DNA of 62,301 nt from an uncultured Prevotellaceae bacterium. GTDB taxonomy: Bacteria; Bacteroidota; Bacteroidia; Bacteroidales; Muribaculaceae. Location of the stretch: assembly GCA_900318205.1 (NCBI GenBank), contig ONJS01000029.1, forward strand, positions 1-62,301, read 5' to 3'. The position numbers and the translations under genes were made by a program. This document shows positions 17,556 to 26,528 of this stretch, piece by piece. The notes under the pieces are model-generated. The model did no database searches. It was not told where the DNA came from and was given only the letters and a program-made list of their open reading frames with translations. The number at the start of each line of letters is the position of its first letter. Within the stretch, counting starts at the first letter, position 1.

Positions 17556-18632
17556 ATGAAAAAAGTATTGAATTTATTTTTGTGCCTGTTGATGGGCTTG
17601 ATGGCGATGGCCCAATCACCCGAGTTGACCGTCGAGCAGAACCTTGAAGACTATGACTGCGCCGTAAAGTATATCGAGGACAACTACTCAGGTTTTTCAT
17701 TCTGGGTAACGGACAGCACAAGGTCAGATTATGAGGTGACTAAGAGCCGCCTGCGTGGAGAGGTGGAGCGAGGTGAACGCCCGGGATGGGATGCAGTCGC
17801 TGCCTATACGGGTTGGTTTAATGATCTTCACCTCTATCTATCAGTGCACTATAATGGTTTAAATCAGCATTCCTATCATCAACGGCACATGACTTCCTAT
17901 GCTTCTCTAATGGAAGAGTATGAGCCCAAGCCCGTTGCCATTAAAGTTACTGACAAAACCTTTTTGGTTCGTTTCCCTTCATGTGGTGGAGATCCTGACA
18001 TGAAATGGATAAAGAAATCAATAAAACAATATAAGAAATCTCATTGCAAAAACCTGATTATTGATTTACGGGGAAACACAGGAGGCAATGATGGTTTTTT
18101 TGATCCATATTTTCAACTTCTATATGATCGTGAAGCCATACTTCCTGGAATTGAATTCCGTAATACGCCTCAGAATATGGATTTCTTAAGGAAGAAGGGG
18201 TGGTTTCCTAATATTCTGAAGATGGCTGATGATAATCCTGAGGCTGATTATGTCTCGTATGGAAATGGATTGATTAAAAGTAAAAAAATAGATAGGTCGG
18301 TTGCCAAGGCAGCATTAATCATCGACAACCATGTTGCGAGTTCAGGTGAATCTATCGTGAGATTGGTGAAATGCTGCAGTGCGAGAACTACCGTTTATGG
18401 AAAGGACAACACCCTTGGTGCCCTTGATTTTGCTAATTTGTCGAGTATCGTGTTGCCACATTGCCAACTCTCGTTGCATGTCCCCATGTCTCGAACAATC
18501 GGTCTTCCTGAAAACTCGATAGACAAGAACGGCATTGCCCCCGACGTGCGCATTGACTTGCCGCTGCCTGCCCGCTTGACCGACAACGTCGATGAGTGGG
18601 TCATCTGGGTCGCCGAACAGCTGGAGAAGTAA
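17556..18632 (+). CDS. Secreted S41-family serine peptidase
   Basis: The 358-residue protein has a signal peptide ending near AMAQ (residue 20). The S41 core includes LIIDLRGNTGGNDG at about 168-181 and the catalytic serine in NHVASSGES at about 257-265. No PDZ domain is visible, unlike C-terminal processing proteases, so it is a stand-alone S41 enzyme of the tricorn-like type. It likely works in the periplasm or on the surface. The middle of the gene (about 17980-18460) is visibly more AT-rich than neighbouring genes. It stands alone, facing luxS. Confidence 0.85.
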   Translation: MKKVLNLFLCLLMGLMAMAQSPELTVEQNLEDYDCAVKYIEDNYSGFSFWVTDSTRSDYEVTKSRLRGEVERGERPGWDAVAAYTGWFNDLHLYLSVHYNGLNQHSYHQRHMTSYASLMEEYEPKPVAIKVTDKTFLVRFPSCGGDPDMKWIKKSIKQYKKSHCKNLIIDLRGNTGGNDGFFDPYFQLLYDREAILPGIEFRNTPQNMDFLRKKGWFPNILKMADDNPEADYVSYGNGLIKSKKIDRSVAKAALIIDNHVASSGESIVRLVKCCSARTTVYGKDNTLGALDFANLSSIVLPHCQLSLHVPMSRTIGLPENSIDKNGIAPDVRIDLPLPARLTDNVDEWVIWVAEQLEK

Positions 18633-18672
18633 GGTATGACTTTGCCTTAATCAGATGTGGCTGTGTCGTAAA

Positions 18673-18815
18673 TCATTTATCGTAAATGAATCGCGCTTCG
18701 CGCGAGAAATCAAGCAAAATTATTAATAGAAATATAGCAAATATTTATTTAATTTTTATACAAATTTTTGTTTGATTTGGCTTCGCCGCTAAAGGTTCTC
18801 GGCCGTTAGGCCGAT
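18673..18815. repeat. AT-rich spacer with several short palindromes
   Basis: Between the S41 gene and luxS (converging) lie TCATTTA-TCG-TAAATGA (18673-18689), GCGC-TTC-GCGC near 18692, GGCC-GTTA-GGCC near 18801, and a longer imperfect inverted repeat joining AAATCAAGCAAAATT (18707-18721) to the AATTTTTGTTTGATTT ending at 18778. This is probably a transcription end region or decayed repeat. No ORF is credible here. Confidence 0.45.
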
Positions 18816-18888
18816 TAAAAAACAGAAGCGGACTTAGGACGCACCTACATCTGATGAGGCAGCAATTTGTGAATGTATTTTGTGATGT

Positions 18889-19383
18889 TTATGCGTCAGC
18901 AAATACCTTACCGTCGTCGAGGGTGATCTGCAGCTTGGTGTACTCGCAGTGGAAGTCATGTTGCAGACGGTCGAGATAGCGGGAAGCTTCCCACTTGCAC
19001 ATGGGCAGGTCATGAAGCAGATAGTTGCCGCAGGCCTCGGGACGTGTGGCAGGTACTTCTGTCTGGGTGAGAATCCACTTGAGGCACTCGATGGTGAGGC
19101 GACGCATGTCCTCGACAGTGTAACTACCCGTCATGATGACATACATGCCGGTGAGGCAGCCCATAGGACCCACATAGACTACGTCATCCTTAGCCTCGCT
19201 GTTGCGGAACCATGTGGCCATGAGATGCTCGAGACTGTGCATGGCGGCAGGAGCTACAGCGGATTCCTTGTTCGGTTCGGTGATACGCAGGTCGTAAGTG
19301 GTGAATCCTTTGTCTTCGCGTGATACGTAGATGCCTGGCTTCAGGTGGGTGTGGTCGATTGTGAAACTTTGTATGACTTCCAT
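18889..19383 (-). CDS. luxS: S-ribosylhomocysteine lyase
   Basis: LuxS cleaves S-ribosylhomocysteine to homocysteine and DPD, the precursor of autoinducer-2, in the activated methyl cycle. The 164-residue protein has the metal-binding HSLEH motif (H49, H53) and the third ligand C118 in PEACGNYLLHDL. The expected R-type substrate-binding segment VGPMGCLTGMY is present. An AGCCCG-TAGG-CGGGCT hairpin (19405-19420) sits in its leader. Confidence 0.97.
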   Translation of the reverse strand: MEVIQSFTIDHTHLKPGIYVSREDKGFTTYDLRITEPNKESAVAPAAMHSLEHLMATWFRNSEAKDDVVYVGPMGCLTGMYVIMTGSYTVEDMRRLTIECLKWILTQTEVPATRPEACGNYLLHDLPMCKWEASRYLDRLQHDFHCEYTKLQITLDDGKVFADA

Positions 19384-19404
19384 TTTATTATGATGATTTA
19401 AATT

Positions 19405-19420
19405 AGCCCGTAGGCGGGCT
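19405..19420 (-). promoter_or_regulatory. Hairpin in the luxS 5' leader
   Basis: AGCCCG and CGGGCT pair around TAGG, 22 bases upstream of the luxS start. It is too short to be a known riboswitch class; its function is unknown. Confidence 0.4.
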
Positions 19421-19658
19421 ATAAAAGTTGATTAAAAGCTGTTGAGAGTGGTGCATATTGTTGATTTTTAGCAATTTAGTGTTAATGTAACAATAAATTT
19501 CCATCACCGTATGCACAACTGGTAGGCAAATTTCGTCATAATTCTTGATGCCCGCAAGCGTTTTCCAACAAATCTCGTGAATGATGTTTGCAATGCCTAA
19601 ATTTGTCACATTTTACCAGTATTCTTGAGATTTTGTGTTCTATTTGAGCAGAAAAACG

Positions 19659-19666
19659 TAATTTTG
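19659..19666 (+). promoter_or_regulatory. dgt promoter -7 box
   Basis: TAATTTTG, 16 bases before the dgt start codon. A second match, TAAATTTG, is at 19598-19605, so two tandem promoters are possible. Confidence 0.55.
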
Positions 19667-19682
19667 TGCAAAAATCAAGAAG

Positions 19683-21023
19683 ATGACCACTCAACGAATG
19701 AATTGGGATCGATTGATCTCGGATAAGAGGCTTGGACTGGAACATTACCACGATGACAAGGGTGGGGGAGTCAGGAGCGACTTTGAGCGCGACTACGACC
19801 GCCTGGTGTTTTCGTCGCCCTTCAGGCGCTTGCAGAACAAGACGCAGGTTTTTCCGCTGCCCGACAGCATCTTTGTACACAACCGCTTGACCCACAGTCT
19901 GGAAGTCTCCAGTGTGGGTAAGTCGATGGCGCGTGAGGTGGCGATACGCCTCATGCCGCGTTATGCTGGCGAGCCATGGGTCGAGAAACTGCGTGACATC
20001 AGCGAGATTGTCGCTGCAGCCTGCTTGGCACATGACCTGGGTAATCCGCCGTTCGGCCACTCGGGCGAGAAAACCATCGGTGCCTACTTCAGCGAGGGCC
20101 GTGGCTTGGAATTTAAGGACCAGTTCACCGTCGAGCAATGGAACGACCTCATTCACTTTGAGGGCAACGCCAACTCCCTGCGCACGCTTGTCCACCAGTT
20201 CAAGGGGCGCCGTCCCGGCGGCTTTGCCATGACTTACTCAACGCTGGCTGCGATAGTCAAATACCCTTACTCATCGATGCATGCCGGAGAAAAGGGCAAG
20301 TTTGGCTTCTTCACAACCGAGAAGGACATTTTCAAGCGCATTGCCGACGAGTTGGGTCTCATCCGTCTGGAGGAAGACCGCTACTGCCGTCATCCCCTCG
20401 TCTATATCGTTGAGGCAGCCGACGATATCTGCTACCAAATTATGGACATTGAGGATGGCCATAAGCTCAGGATCATCAGTACCGACGAGACCATTGACCT
20501 CTTGTTGGGCTTCTTTTCCACAGAGCGTCAGACCCATCTGCGTGAGCACATGGCTCGTGTTGCCGACCCCAACGAGAAGATTGCCTACCTGCGCTCCTGC
20601 ATCGTCGGCTTGCTGGTCGAGCAGTGCGTCGCTGCCTTTGCACAGCATGAGGACGAAATCATGGAGGGCCGTTTTGAAAGCAGTCTCATCGATTGTATCG
20701 ACCCGTTGCCTGCAGCCGCCTATCAGGCCTGCAGCGCCTTGGCCCAGGAGAGGCTCTACCGCGCCAGTTATGTCGTTGATGTGGACTTGGCCGGTAACCG
20801 CATCATCAACCTGCTGCTTGAAAAGCTCATCGAGGCGGTCATGCACCCCGAGCGCAACTATTCACAGCTGTTGATGAACAAGTTCCCGCAGCAATATGAC
20901 GTCCATGCCCCGACACGTTTTGAGCAGGTGCAGGCCGTGCTTGACCACATCAGTGCGATGACCGATGTGTATGCCCTCAACCTCTACCGTCAGCTCGACG
21001 GTATCTCCATCCCCACAGTATAA
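19683..21023 (+). CDS. dgt: Deoxyguanosinetriphosphate triphosphohydrolase-like HD protein
   Basis: dGTPases convert dNTPs, mainly dGTP, to the nucleoside and tripolyphosphate. The 446-residue protein has the HD-domain metal ligands: HNRLTHSLEVS (first histidine), AHDLGNPPFGHSGE (HD pair), and YIVEAADDICYQIMD later. FRRLQNKTQVFPL is the family N-terminal motif. It is divergent from luxS and converges with the mannosidase gene after 20 bases. Confidence 0.93.
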   Translation: MTTQRMNWDRLISDKRLGLEHYHDDKGGGVRSDFERDYDRLVFSSPFRRLQNKTQVFPLPDSIFVHNRLTHSLEVSSVGKSMAREVAIRLMPRYAGEPWVEKLRDISEIVAAACLAHDLGNPPFGHSGEKTIGAYFSEGRGLEFKDQFTVEQWNDLIHFEGNANSLRTLVHQFKGRRPGGFAMTYSTLAAIVKYPYSSMHAGEKGKFGFFTTEKDIFKRIADELGLIRLEEDRYCRHPLVYIVEAADDICYQIMDIEDGHKLRIISTDETIDLLLGFFSTERQTHLREHMARVADPNEKIAYLRSCIVGLLVEQCVAAFAQHEDEIMEGRFESSLIDCIDPLPAAAYQACSALAQERLYRASYVVDVDLAGNRIINLLLEKLIEAVMHPERNYSQLLMNKFPQQYDVHAPTRFEQVQAVLDHISAMTDVYALNLYRQLDGISIPTV

Positions 21024-21043
21024 AAACTAAGGACTACTAAGGC

Positions 21044-23272
21044 CTAAGGGCGCCTCTCACTCATGACAAATTCCAGCGTTCCGCCCGCCATGATGTCTTG
21101 ATGCTTGAGTTTGAAACCCTGTAGCCGCTTGCCGTTGAGGCGGATTTCCTTGACGTATATACCCTTGTCGCCCTTGCGGGTGATGGTAAACTCCTTGTTG
21201 CCAGCCAAGTGCAGCGTGGCACGCTGGAACAGTGGCGTGCCGGTAACATATTCGGCAGCGCCCGCATTGAAGGGGTAGAAGCCTAATGCCGAGAAAATGT
21301 ACCACGCCGACATCTGTCCGCAGTCATCGTTGCCGGCATAGCCTGCTGGAGTGGCATTATAGAATTCAGAGCGCACTTGGTTGACGAGTTCTTGCGTGCG
21401 CCAAGGGCAACCAGCGAAGTTGTAGAAATAGACGGTGTGGTGGCTGGGCTCGTTGCCGTGGGCATACTGGCCGATAAACGCCGAGGCATTGCCGTTAGTC
21501 TCACGGTTGTCGGTCTTGAGGCTGAAATTCTCATTTAATTTTTTCAGAAACGCTTTCTTGCCACCCATAAGTTCGATGAATTGCTCGGGTGCATGAGGCA
21601 CGAACCACAGGTATTGCCATGCGTTTCCCTCAATAAAGCTGTTGTCCTCATAGCTGAGCGGGTCAAATGGCTCTGCCCATTGTCCGTTGTCGTCACGTGC
21701 TCTGAAGAATCCCGTTTTTTCATCATACAGGTTTTTATAGTAAGTCGCCCTCTGGGCAAAGTGATGATAGTCGTCTTCGTACCCCAGACGCGCAGCAACA
21801 GCAGCGACGCACCAGTCGTCAAATGCCTGCTCCAGTGTGATGGAAACCGAAGATCTTTGCGTGTTGCAGGGCATGTAGCCCAGTTTTTCCCACAGGTCAA
21901 ACGGCGAGTTGGTGTGTGGCCTTGTGCTGCTCTCGACCATCGCTCGATAGGCTTTCTCAACATCGATGCCGGGCAGGTCGGCGAGGATGGCGTCGGCGAT
22001 GACCGGGATGGCATGGTTGCCTATCATGCAGTAGTTCTCTTGTCCCCACAGGTCCCAGATGGGCAGGTAGCCATAGGTGTCGTGATGGCGCACCATGTCG
22101 TTTACAAACTGTGCAGCCAGGTCGGGTTTGAGCAAGAGGTAAAGCGGATGCGCGGCGCGGAAGGTGTCCCACAGCGAGAATGTGGAATGGTAACTCTGAC
22201 CCTTGGGCATCTGGCGTATCTCGTAGTTGGTGTCCATGTATCGGCCATCGACATCGCTCATGGTGTTGGGCTGCAACAACACGTGGTAGAGACCTGTGTA
22301 GAAAATCTGCTTTTGCTCATCGGTGCCGTCAATCTCGATGCATGACAACTGCCGTTGCCACTCGTCGTGGGCTTGACGTACGTATTGGTCAAAATCCCAG
22401 CCTGGAGCTTCGGCGGCGAGGTTTCGACGTGCTCCGTCGATATCGACTGCCGAGAGGGCGACCTTGACCGTCAATTGACTATCACCTGAAGTGTCAAATG
22501 ACAGGGCGCAGCGCAGCGTGCGCCCGTTAATTACCGTAGCATCACCCACTGTGCGCGTGCCGTCCATGAGCAAGTGCCCAGTGATGGGACGGGAAAATTC
22601 GGCGCGGAAATAGACTTTGCGCAGCTTGGCCCAGCCGGTGATGACGCGGTAGCCTTCCACCGTGTGGTCATCGACGAGGCGGAGCTGGGCTTGGATGATG
22701 TCGTAACTGCGGCGCCCGCTATAATAGGCCTGGCCGCGAAAGGTGGAGTGGTCCAGGTCCAGAATGATCTGTTGCGGCTTCCCTTGTGGGAAAGTATAGC
22801 GGTGGATGCCAGTACGGGTAGTGGCGCTGAGCTCGGCTTTTACTCCACTTTCCTGAAGTACAACCCAATAGTATCCTGGACTTGCCGCTTCTTGCTTGTG
22901 TGAAAAAGTCTGCCCGAAGTTGCCTGTCGCCAGATACTCAGGTGTCACATTCCAGGTCACTGGCATGAGCGAGATGTCAAACAGGTCGGTGCAGCCCGTG
23001 CCGCTCAAGTGGGTGTGGGAGATGGCGTAGATGCTGTCACGGTTGAAGTCATAGCCAGAGCAGGGATCCCAGGTCACCATCTGTTCGGTGTCGGGACTCA
23101 CTTGGACCATTCCCTGTGGCATCGTGGCTCCGGGGAACGTGCTGCCGCTCAAGGCGCCGGTGGCATCGGTCTGCGTGCCGATAAACGGATTGACATATTG
23201 GGTGTAATCGGTTGTGGTGGCTTGGAGCAGGAATGTGCTCCACAGGGCTAAGAGTAAGATAATTCTTTTCAT
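21044..23272 (-). CDS. Glycoside hydrolase family 92 alpha-mannosidase
   Basis: GH92 enzymes are calcium-dependent exo-alpha-mannosidases used by gut Bacteroidota on N-glycans and yeast mannan. The start at MKRIILLLALW gives a signal peptide and 742 residues. The N-terminal beta-sandwich has YVNPFIGT and GATMPQGMVQVSPDT. The (alpha/alpha)6 domain has WDLWGQENYCMIGNHAIPV and GNEPSHHTVYFYNFAG, then GNDDCGQMSAWYIFSALGFYP with the catalytic acidic residues. No SusCD or other glycanase gene flanks it, so it is an orphan enzyme here. Confidence 0.94.
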   Translation of the reverse strand: MKRIILLLALWSTFLLQATTTDYTQYVNPFIGTQTDATGALSGSTFPGATMPQGMVQVSPDTEQMVTWDPCSGYDFNRDSIYAISHTHLSGTGCTDLFDISLMPVTWNVTPEYLATGNFGQTFSHKQEAASPGYYWVVLQESGVKAELSATTRTGIHRYTFPQGKPQQIILDLDHSTFRGQAYYSGRRSYDIIQAQLRLVDDHTVEGYRVITGWAKLRKVYFRAEFSRPITGHLLMDGTRTVGDATVINGRTLRCALSFDTSGDSQLTVKVALSAVDIDGARRNLAAEAPGWDFDQYVRQAHDEWQRQLSCIEIDGTDEQKQIFYTGLYHVLLQPNTMSDVDGRYMDTNYEIRQMPKGQSYHSTFSLWDTFRAAHPLYLLLKPDLAAQFVNDMVRHHDTYGYLPIWDLWGQENYCMIGNHAIPVIADAILADLPGIDVEKAYRAMVESSTRPHTNSPFDLWEKLGYMPCNTQRSSVSITLEQAFDDWCVAAVAARLGYEDDYHHFAQRATYYKNLYDEKTGFFRARDDNGQWAEPFDPLSYEDNSFIEGNAWQYLWFVPHAPEQFIELMGGKKAFLKKLNENFSLKTDNRETNGNASAFIGQYAHGNEPSHHTVYFYNFAGCPWRTQELVNQVRSEFYNATPAGYAGNDDCGQMSAWYIFSALGFYPFNAGAAEYVTGTPLFQRATLHLAGNKEFTITRKGDKGIYVKEIRLNGKRLQGFKLKHQDIMAGGTLEFVMSERRP

Positions 23273-23351
23273 ATATCGATAGTGTTGCAGTTGGTTTCTA
23301 ACAATTGGATAAATTTGGCTGTGCCTCAGCAATTGAGAGTGTACTCTCATT

Positions 23352-23412
23352 GCGTTCGGCTTGCACTTATTTTATGGTGACAAAATTAAAAAAAATAGTG
23401 CAAGTCGAATGC
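23352..23412. promoter_or_regulatory. Inverted repeat bracketing the mannosidase promoter
   Basis: GCGTTCGGCTTGCACTTATT (23352-23371) and AATAGTGCAAGTCGAATGC (23394-23412) form an imperfect inverted repeat. Between them at 23381-23388 is a minus-strand TAATTTTG -7 box that would drive the GH92 gene with a leader of about 100 nt. It may be an operator or a widespread intergenic repeat. Confidence 0.45.
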
Positions 23413-23484
23413 AGAACAAAAAGAATTCATTCTTTTTTTATGTTGAGACGCAGCCTAATTTATCAAAAAACCGCAACTTTTTAG

Positions 23485-23492
23485 TAATTTTG
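23485..23492 (+). promoter_or_regulatory. hflX promoter -7 box
   Basis: TAATTTTG lies 28 bases before ATG 23520. It argues against the upstream in-frame ATG at 23361, which would fall outside the transcript. Confidence 0.6.
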
Positions 23493-23519
23493 CACCATTA
23501 TAATAAAAAATGTGACTTT

Positions 23520-24767
23520 ATGGGACTCATTGACGATAGTAAACGTATCAACGAAATAGACATCCAAGAGGAGCGCGCCATCCTCGTGGGACTGATCACT
23601 CCCCAGCAGGGCGAGGCCAAGACCAAGGAATATCTTGACGAACTTGAATTTCTTGCCGAGACGGCAGGCGCTGTCACTGTGCACACCTTCCTGCAACGTT
23701 GTGACGGGCCCAACAGCACCTCCTACGTCGGCAAGGGCAAATTGGAAGAGATTGTCGCCTATGTTGAGGAGAACGACATCAGCCTGGTCATCTTCGATGA
23801 CGACCTCACGCCCAAGCAGATTGCCTTTATCGAGAAGGCTGTCAAGGTTAAAACGCTTGACCGCACGAGCCTCATCCTCGACATCTTCGCCAAGCGCGCC
23901 CAGACCGCCAGCGCCAAGATGCAGGTCGAGTTGGCACAGTACCAGTATCTGCTGCCGCGACTGACGGGTATGTGGACCCACCTTGAGCGTCAGCGAGGAG
24001 GTATCGGTATGCGCGGCCCTGGTGAGACCCAGATTGAGACCGACCGCCGTATCGTCAAGACCAAAATCTCCTTGCTCAAGGAGAAACTGGCTCAACTCGA
24101 CAAGCAGAAGATTACCCAGCGCAAAAACCGCGGCAAGCTCACCCGCATCGCCCTCGTGGGCTACACCAATGTGGGTAAATCCACGTTGATGAACGTGCTG
24201 AGCAAAAGTGAGGTGTTCGCCGAGAACAAACTCTTTGCTACGCTTGATACCACTGTGCGTAAGGTCGTTATCTCCAATCTGCCTTTCCTCTTGACCGACA
24301 CTGTCGGCTTTATCCGCAAGCTGCCTACCCACCTGGTGGAATCTTTTAAGAGTACCCTCGATGAGGTGCGTGACAGCGATATCCTCGTTCATGTTGTAGA
24401 TATCTCTCATCCCCAGTTCGAGGAACAGATTGAGGTGGTGAACCGTACACTGCAGGAAGTGTGCGACGCCGGCGATAAGGAAATGATTATGGTCTTCAAT
24501 AAGATTGACCAGTTTACCCATGTGCCCAAGGACGAGGACGACCTCACGCCCCGCCTGCGTGAGAACATCCCCCTTGAGGAACTCCAGGAGACCTGGATGG
24601 CACGCATGGGTGAGAATTGCGTCTTTATCAGCGCCAAGAAGCAACAGAACATCGACGCCCTCAAGAAGTTGTTGTATAACAAAGCCAAGGCTGTCCACAC
24701 CGCCCGCTTCCCCTACAACGACTTCCTTTTCCAGACCTATGAAGACCTAGAGGAAGAGAATAATTAA
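23520..24767 (+). CDS. hflX: GTPase HflX
   Basis: HflX is a ribosome-binding GTPase that splits stalled or heat-damaged 70S ribosomes. The 415-residue protein has the N-terminal HflX domain, with the glycine-rich RQRGGIGMRGPGETQIETDRR linker. The G domain shows GYTNVGKSTL (P-loop), DTVGF (G3) and NKID (G4). The start MGLIDDSKR is preferred over an upstream ATG because of the promoter position and because upstream codons look non-coding. Confidence 0.96.
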   Translation: MGLIDDSKRINEIDIQEERAILVGLITPQQGEAKTKEYLDELEFLAETAGAVTVHTFLQRCDGPNSTSYVGKGKLEEIVAYVEENDISLVIFDDDLTPKQIAFIEKAVKVKTLDRTSLILDIFAKRAQTASAKMQVELAQYQYLLPRLTGMWTHLERQRGGIGMRGPGETQIETDRRIVKTKISLLKEKLAQLDKQKITQRKNRGKLTRIALVGYTNVGKSTLMNVLSKSEVFAENKLFATLDTTVRKVVISNLPFLLTDTVGFIRKLPTHLVESFKSTLDEVRDSDILVHVVDISHPQFEEQIEVVNRTLQEVCDAGDKEMIMVFNKIDQFTHVPKDEDDLTPRLRENIPLEELQETWMARMGENCVFISAKKQQNIDALKKLLYNKAKAVHTARFPYNDFLFQTYEDLEEENN

Positions 24768-24784
24768 TCAATAAGTGAGCCATA

Positions 24785-24815
24785 CCAGAGGGGTTAAACG
24801 GGTTCTGTCCTCTGG
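24785..24815 (+). promoter_or_regulatory. Leader hairpin before the dockerin/FISUMP protein
   Basis: CCAGAGG (24785-24791) pairs with CCTCTGG (24809-24815). It lies after hflX and before the next start codon. It may end the hflX transcript, though no U-run follows. Confidence 0.35.
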
Positions 24816-24851
24816 AAGGCTATGAGATTTTTAGAACCCATCATAACCAAT

Positions 24852-26339
24852 ATGAAAAAATTATCTATTTTAATGCTTGCGCTGGCGATGGCATTTCCCA
24901 TTAGTGTCAGCGGAACGGTCACGCGTGGCGATGTGAATGGTGATGGCGTGGCTTCCATCTCAGACGTGTCTGAACTAATCAGCTATCTGTTGAGTAATGA
25001 ATGGCCTACCTCAATCGTTGAAGATTACGTTGATTTGGGTTTGGGTAGCGGTACACTATGGGCAACGCGTAACTTGGGAGCCCAAAACCCCGAGGACTGC
25101 GGTGACTACTTCGCTTGGGGCGAGACAGTACCCAACAAAGAAACCTATACGTGGGCAACTACCGCGTTTGTGTACTATGAGAATGGTTCAATGCGTTTAA
25201 GTAAGTACAACACCGACAGCCAATATGGCGAAATTGACAACAAGACCGAGTTGGATCCTGAAGACGATGCCGCATACGTTAACTGGGGACCAAACTGGCG
25301 CATGCCGTCTGTTGCTCAGATCGATGAGTTGCTTACACAATGCAATTGGCAGTGGACTGAGTTGAACGGTATGAAAGGTCGACTGCTCACCGGCCCCAAT
25401 GGGAAAACGTTGTTCTTGCCCGCCGCAGGCCAGCGCAGTGGAGCTAACCTTAGCAGCGTGGGCTCAAATGGCAACTATTGGTCGCGCGAACTCTATTACC
25501 TTAATCCGACCAGCTACAGGCCAACCAATGCTTACAAATTATATTTTGGTTCGTCAGCTAAGCAAAAGGTCTCAGCCTCCCGTAACAGCGGTTATCCAGT
25601 GCGTCCCGTGTACGTCTCCCAGGAAGCTCCTGCAGATGACATTCTGCGTGGCGACTGCAACTTGGACGGCACGGTTACCATCCAGGACGTGACGGTCCTG
25701 ATCAGCTACCTGTTGAGTGATGAATGGCCCGATCCCGTTCCCGTTGAGGAGTACGTTGACTTGGGCTTGCCTAATGGCACGCTGTGGGCAAGGTGCAACG
25801 TGGGCGCCAATAAGCCTGAGGCCTATGGTGGTTATTTCGCTTGGGGTGAGACTGAGCCCAAGGATGAGTATACGGGCAGCACTTACAAGTGGGTTTACGT
25901 TGAGAATGGAAAGATGTATTACACCAAGTACAACACCAATAGCGCTAACGGTGTGGTTGACAACAAGACCGAGTTGGATCCTGAAGACGATGCCGCTACT
26001 GTCAACATGGGTCCGGAGTGGCGTATGCCGACCAGGGATGAAATCTCAGAATTGGTTGAAAACTGCACTTGGGAGTGGACTCAGCTGAATGGCGTGAACG
26101 GTTATCAGGTCACCGGTCCTAACGGTAACTCAATCTTCTTGCCCGCAGCTGGAGAAAGTGCAAAGTATAGCATCGGTGTGAAAGGCTACTATTGGTCAAG
26201 CTCGATATCATTTGTTGCTCCGAACAATTACTACCCGTCGAACGCCAACAACCTTTATTTTGCTTCAGATTTGGCAAAATTGAATGGCAGCAGCCGCATT
26301 ATGGGCGCTACAGTTCGCGCCGTGCGTGTTGTTGAGTAA
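24852..26339 (+). CDS. Secreted protein with duplicated dockerin-like / FISUMP-like module
   Basis: The 495-residue product has a signal peptide (MKKLSILMLALAMAFPISVSG) and two copies of one module of about 241 residues. Each copy begins with an EF-hand-like dockerin repeat (RGDVNGDGVASISDVSELIS; RGDCNLDGTVTIQDVTVLIS), followed by YVDLGLGSGTLWATRNLGA or YVDLGLPNGTLWARCNVGA and an FAWGET core. The latter matches surface proteins annotated as FISUMP or DUF1566-like in Bacteroidota. A 40-base stretch is identical in both copies (25234-25273 and 25957-25996), so the duplication or a later conversion is recent. Function unknown; probably surface exposed. Confidence 0.8.
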   Translation: MKKLSILMLALAMAFPISVSGTVTRGDVNGDGVASISDVSELISYLLSNEWPTSIVEDYVDLGLGSGTLWATRNLGAQNPEDCGDYFAWGETVPNKETYTWATTAFVYYENGSMRLSKYNTDSQYGEIDNKTELDPEDDAAYVNWGPNWRMPSVAQIDELLTQCNWQWTELNGMKGRLLTGPNGKTLFLPAAGQRSGANLSSVGSNGNYWSRELYYLNPTSYRPTNAYKLYFGSSAKQKVSASRNSGYPVRPVYVSQEAPADDILRGDCNLDGTVTIQDVTVLISYLLSDEWPDPVPVEEYVDLGLPNGTLWARCNVGANKPEAYGGYFAWGETEPKDEYTGSTYKWVYVENGKMYYTKYNTNSANGVVDNKTELDPEDDAATVNMGPEWRMPTRDEISELVENCTWEWTQLNGVNGYQVTGPNGNSIFLPAAGESAKYSIGVKGYYWSSSISFVAPNNYYPSNANNLYFASDLAKLNGSSRIMGATVRAVRVVE

Positions 26340-26377
26340 TCAATTTCTCTTTTCAAACTGAGAAATAACGTATTTTG

Positions 26378-26421
26378 CCGCTTGTCGGTTCCCTGTGCGG
26401 ACCGGCAAGCGGTGATTTTTT
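26378..26421 (+). terminator. Terminator after the dockerin/FISUMP gene
   Basis: CCGCTTGTCGGT (26378-26389) pairs with ACCGGCAAGCGG (26401-26412) with one G-U, followed by a T-run at 26416-26421. Confidence 0.85.
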
Positions 26422-26476
26422 GATGAAAACACAAAAAAGGATACCCCCTAAAATCATTTTGTTGAACTATTCTTTA

Positions 26477-26484
26477 TATATTTG
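26477..26484 (+). promoter_or_regulatory. Promoter -7 box of the ClbS-like gene
   Basis: TATATTTG, 45 bases before the TTG start at 26529. A TTTG is at 26458-26461 but only 15 bp away. Confidence 0.5.
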
Positions 26485-26528
26485 CTGCAATTAATAAAGT
26501 ATAGTTTTATCAATTAATCCTGATTATT

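Noticed and set aside
23481-24698. Antisense open frame of 405 codons over hflX
   Set aside because: Opposite a conserved GTPase gene, no recognisable motif, composition typical of a shadow frame.
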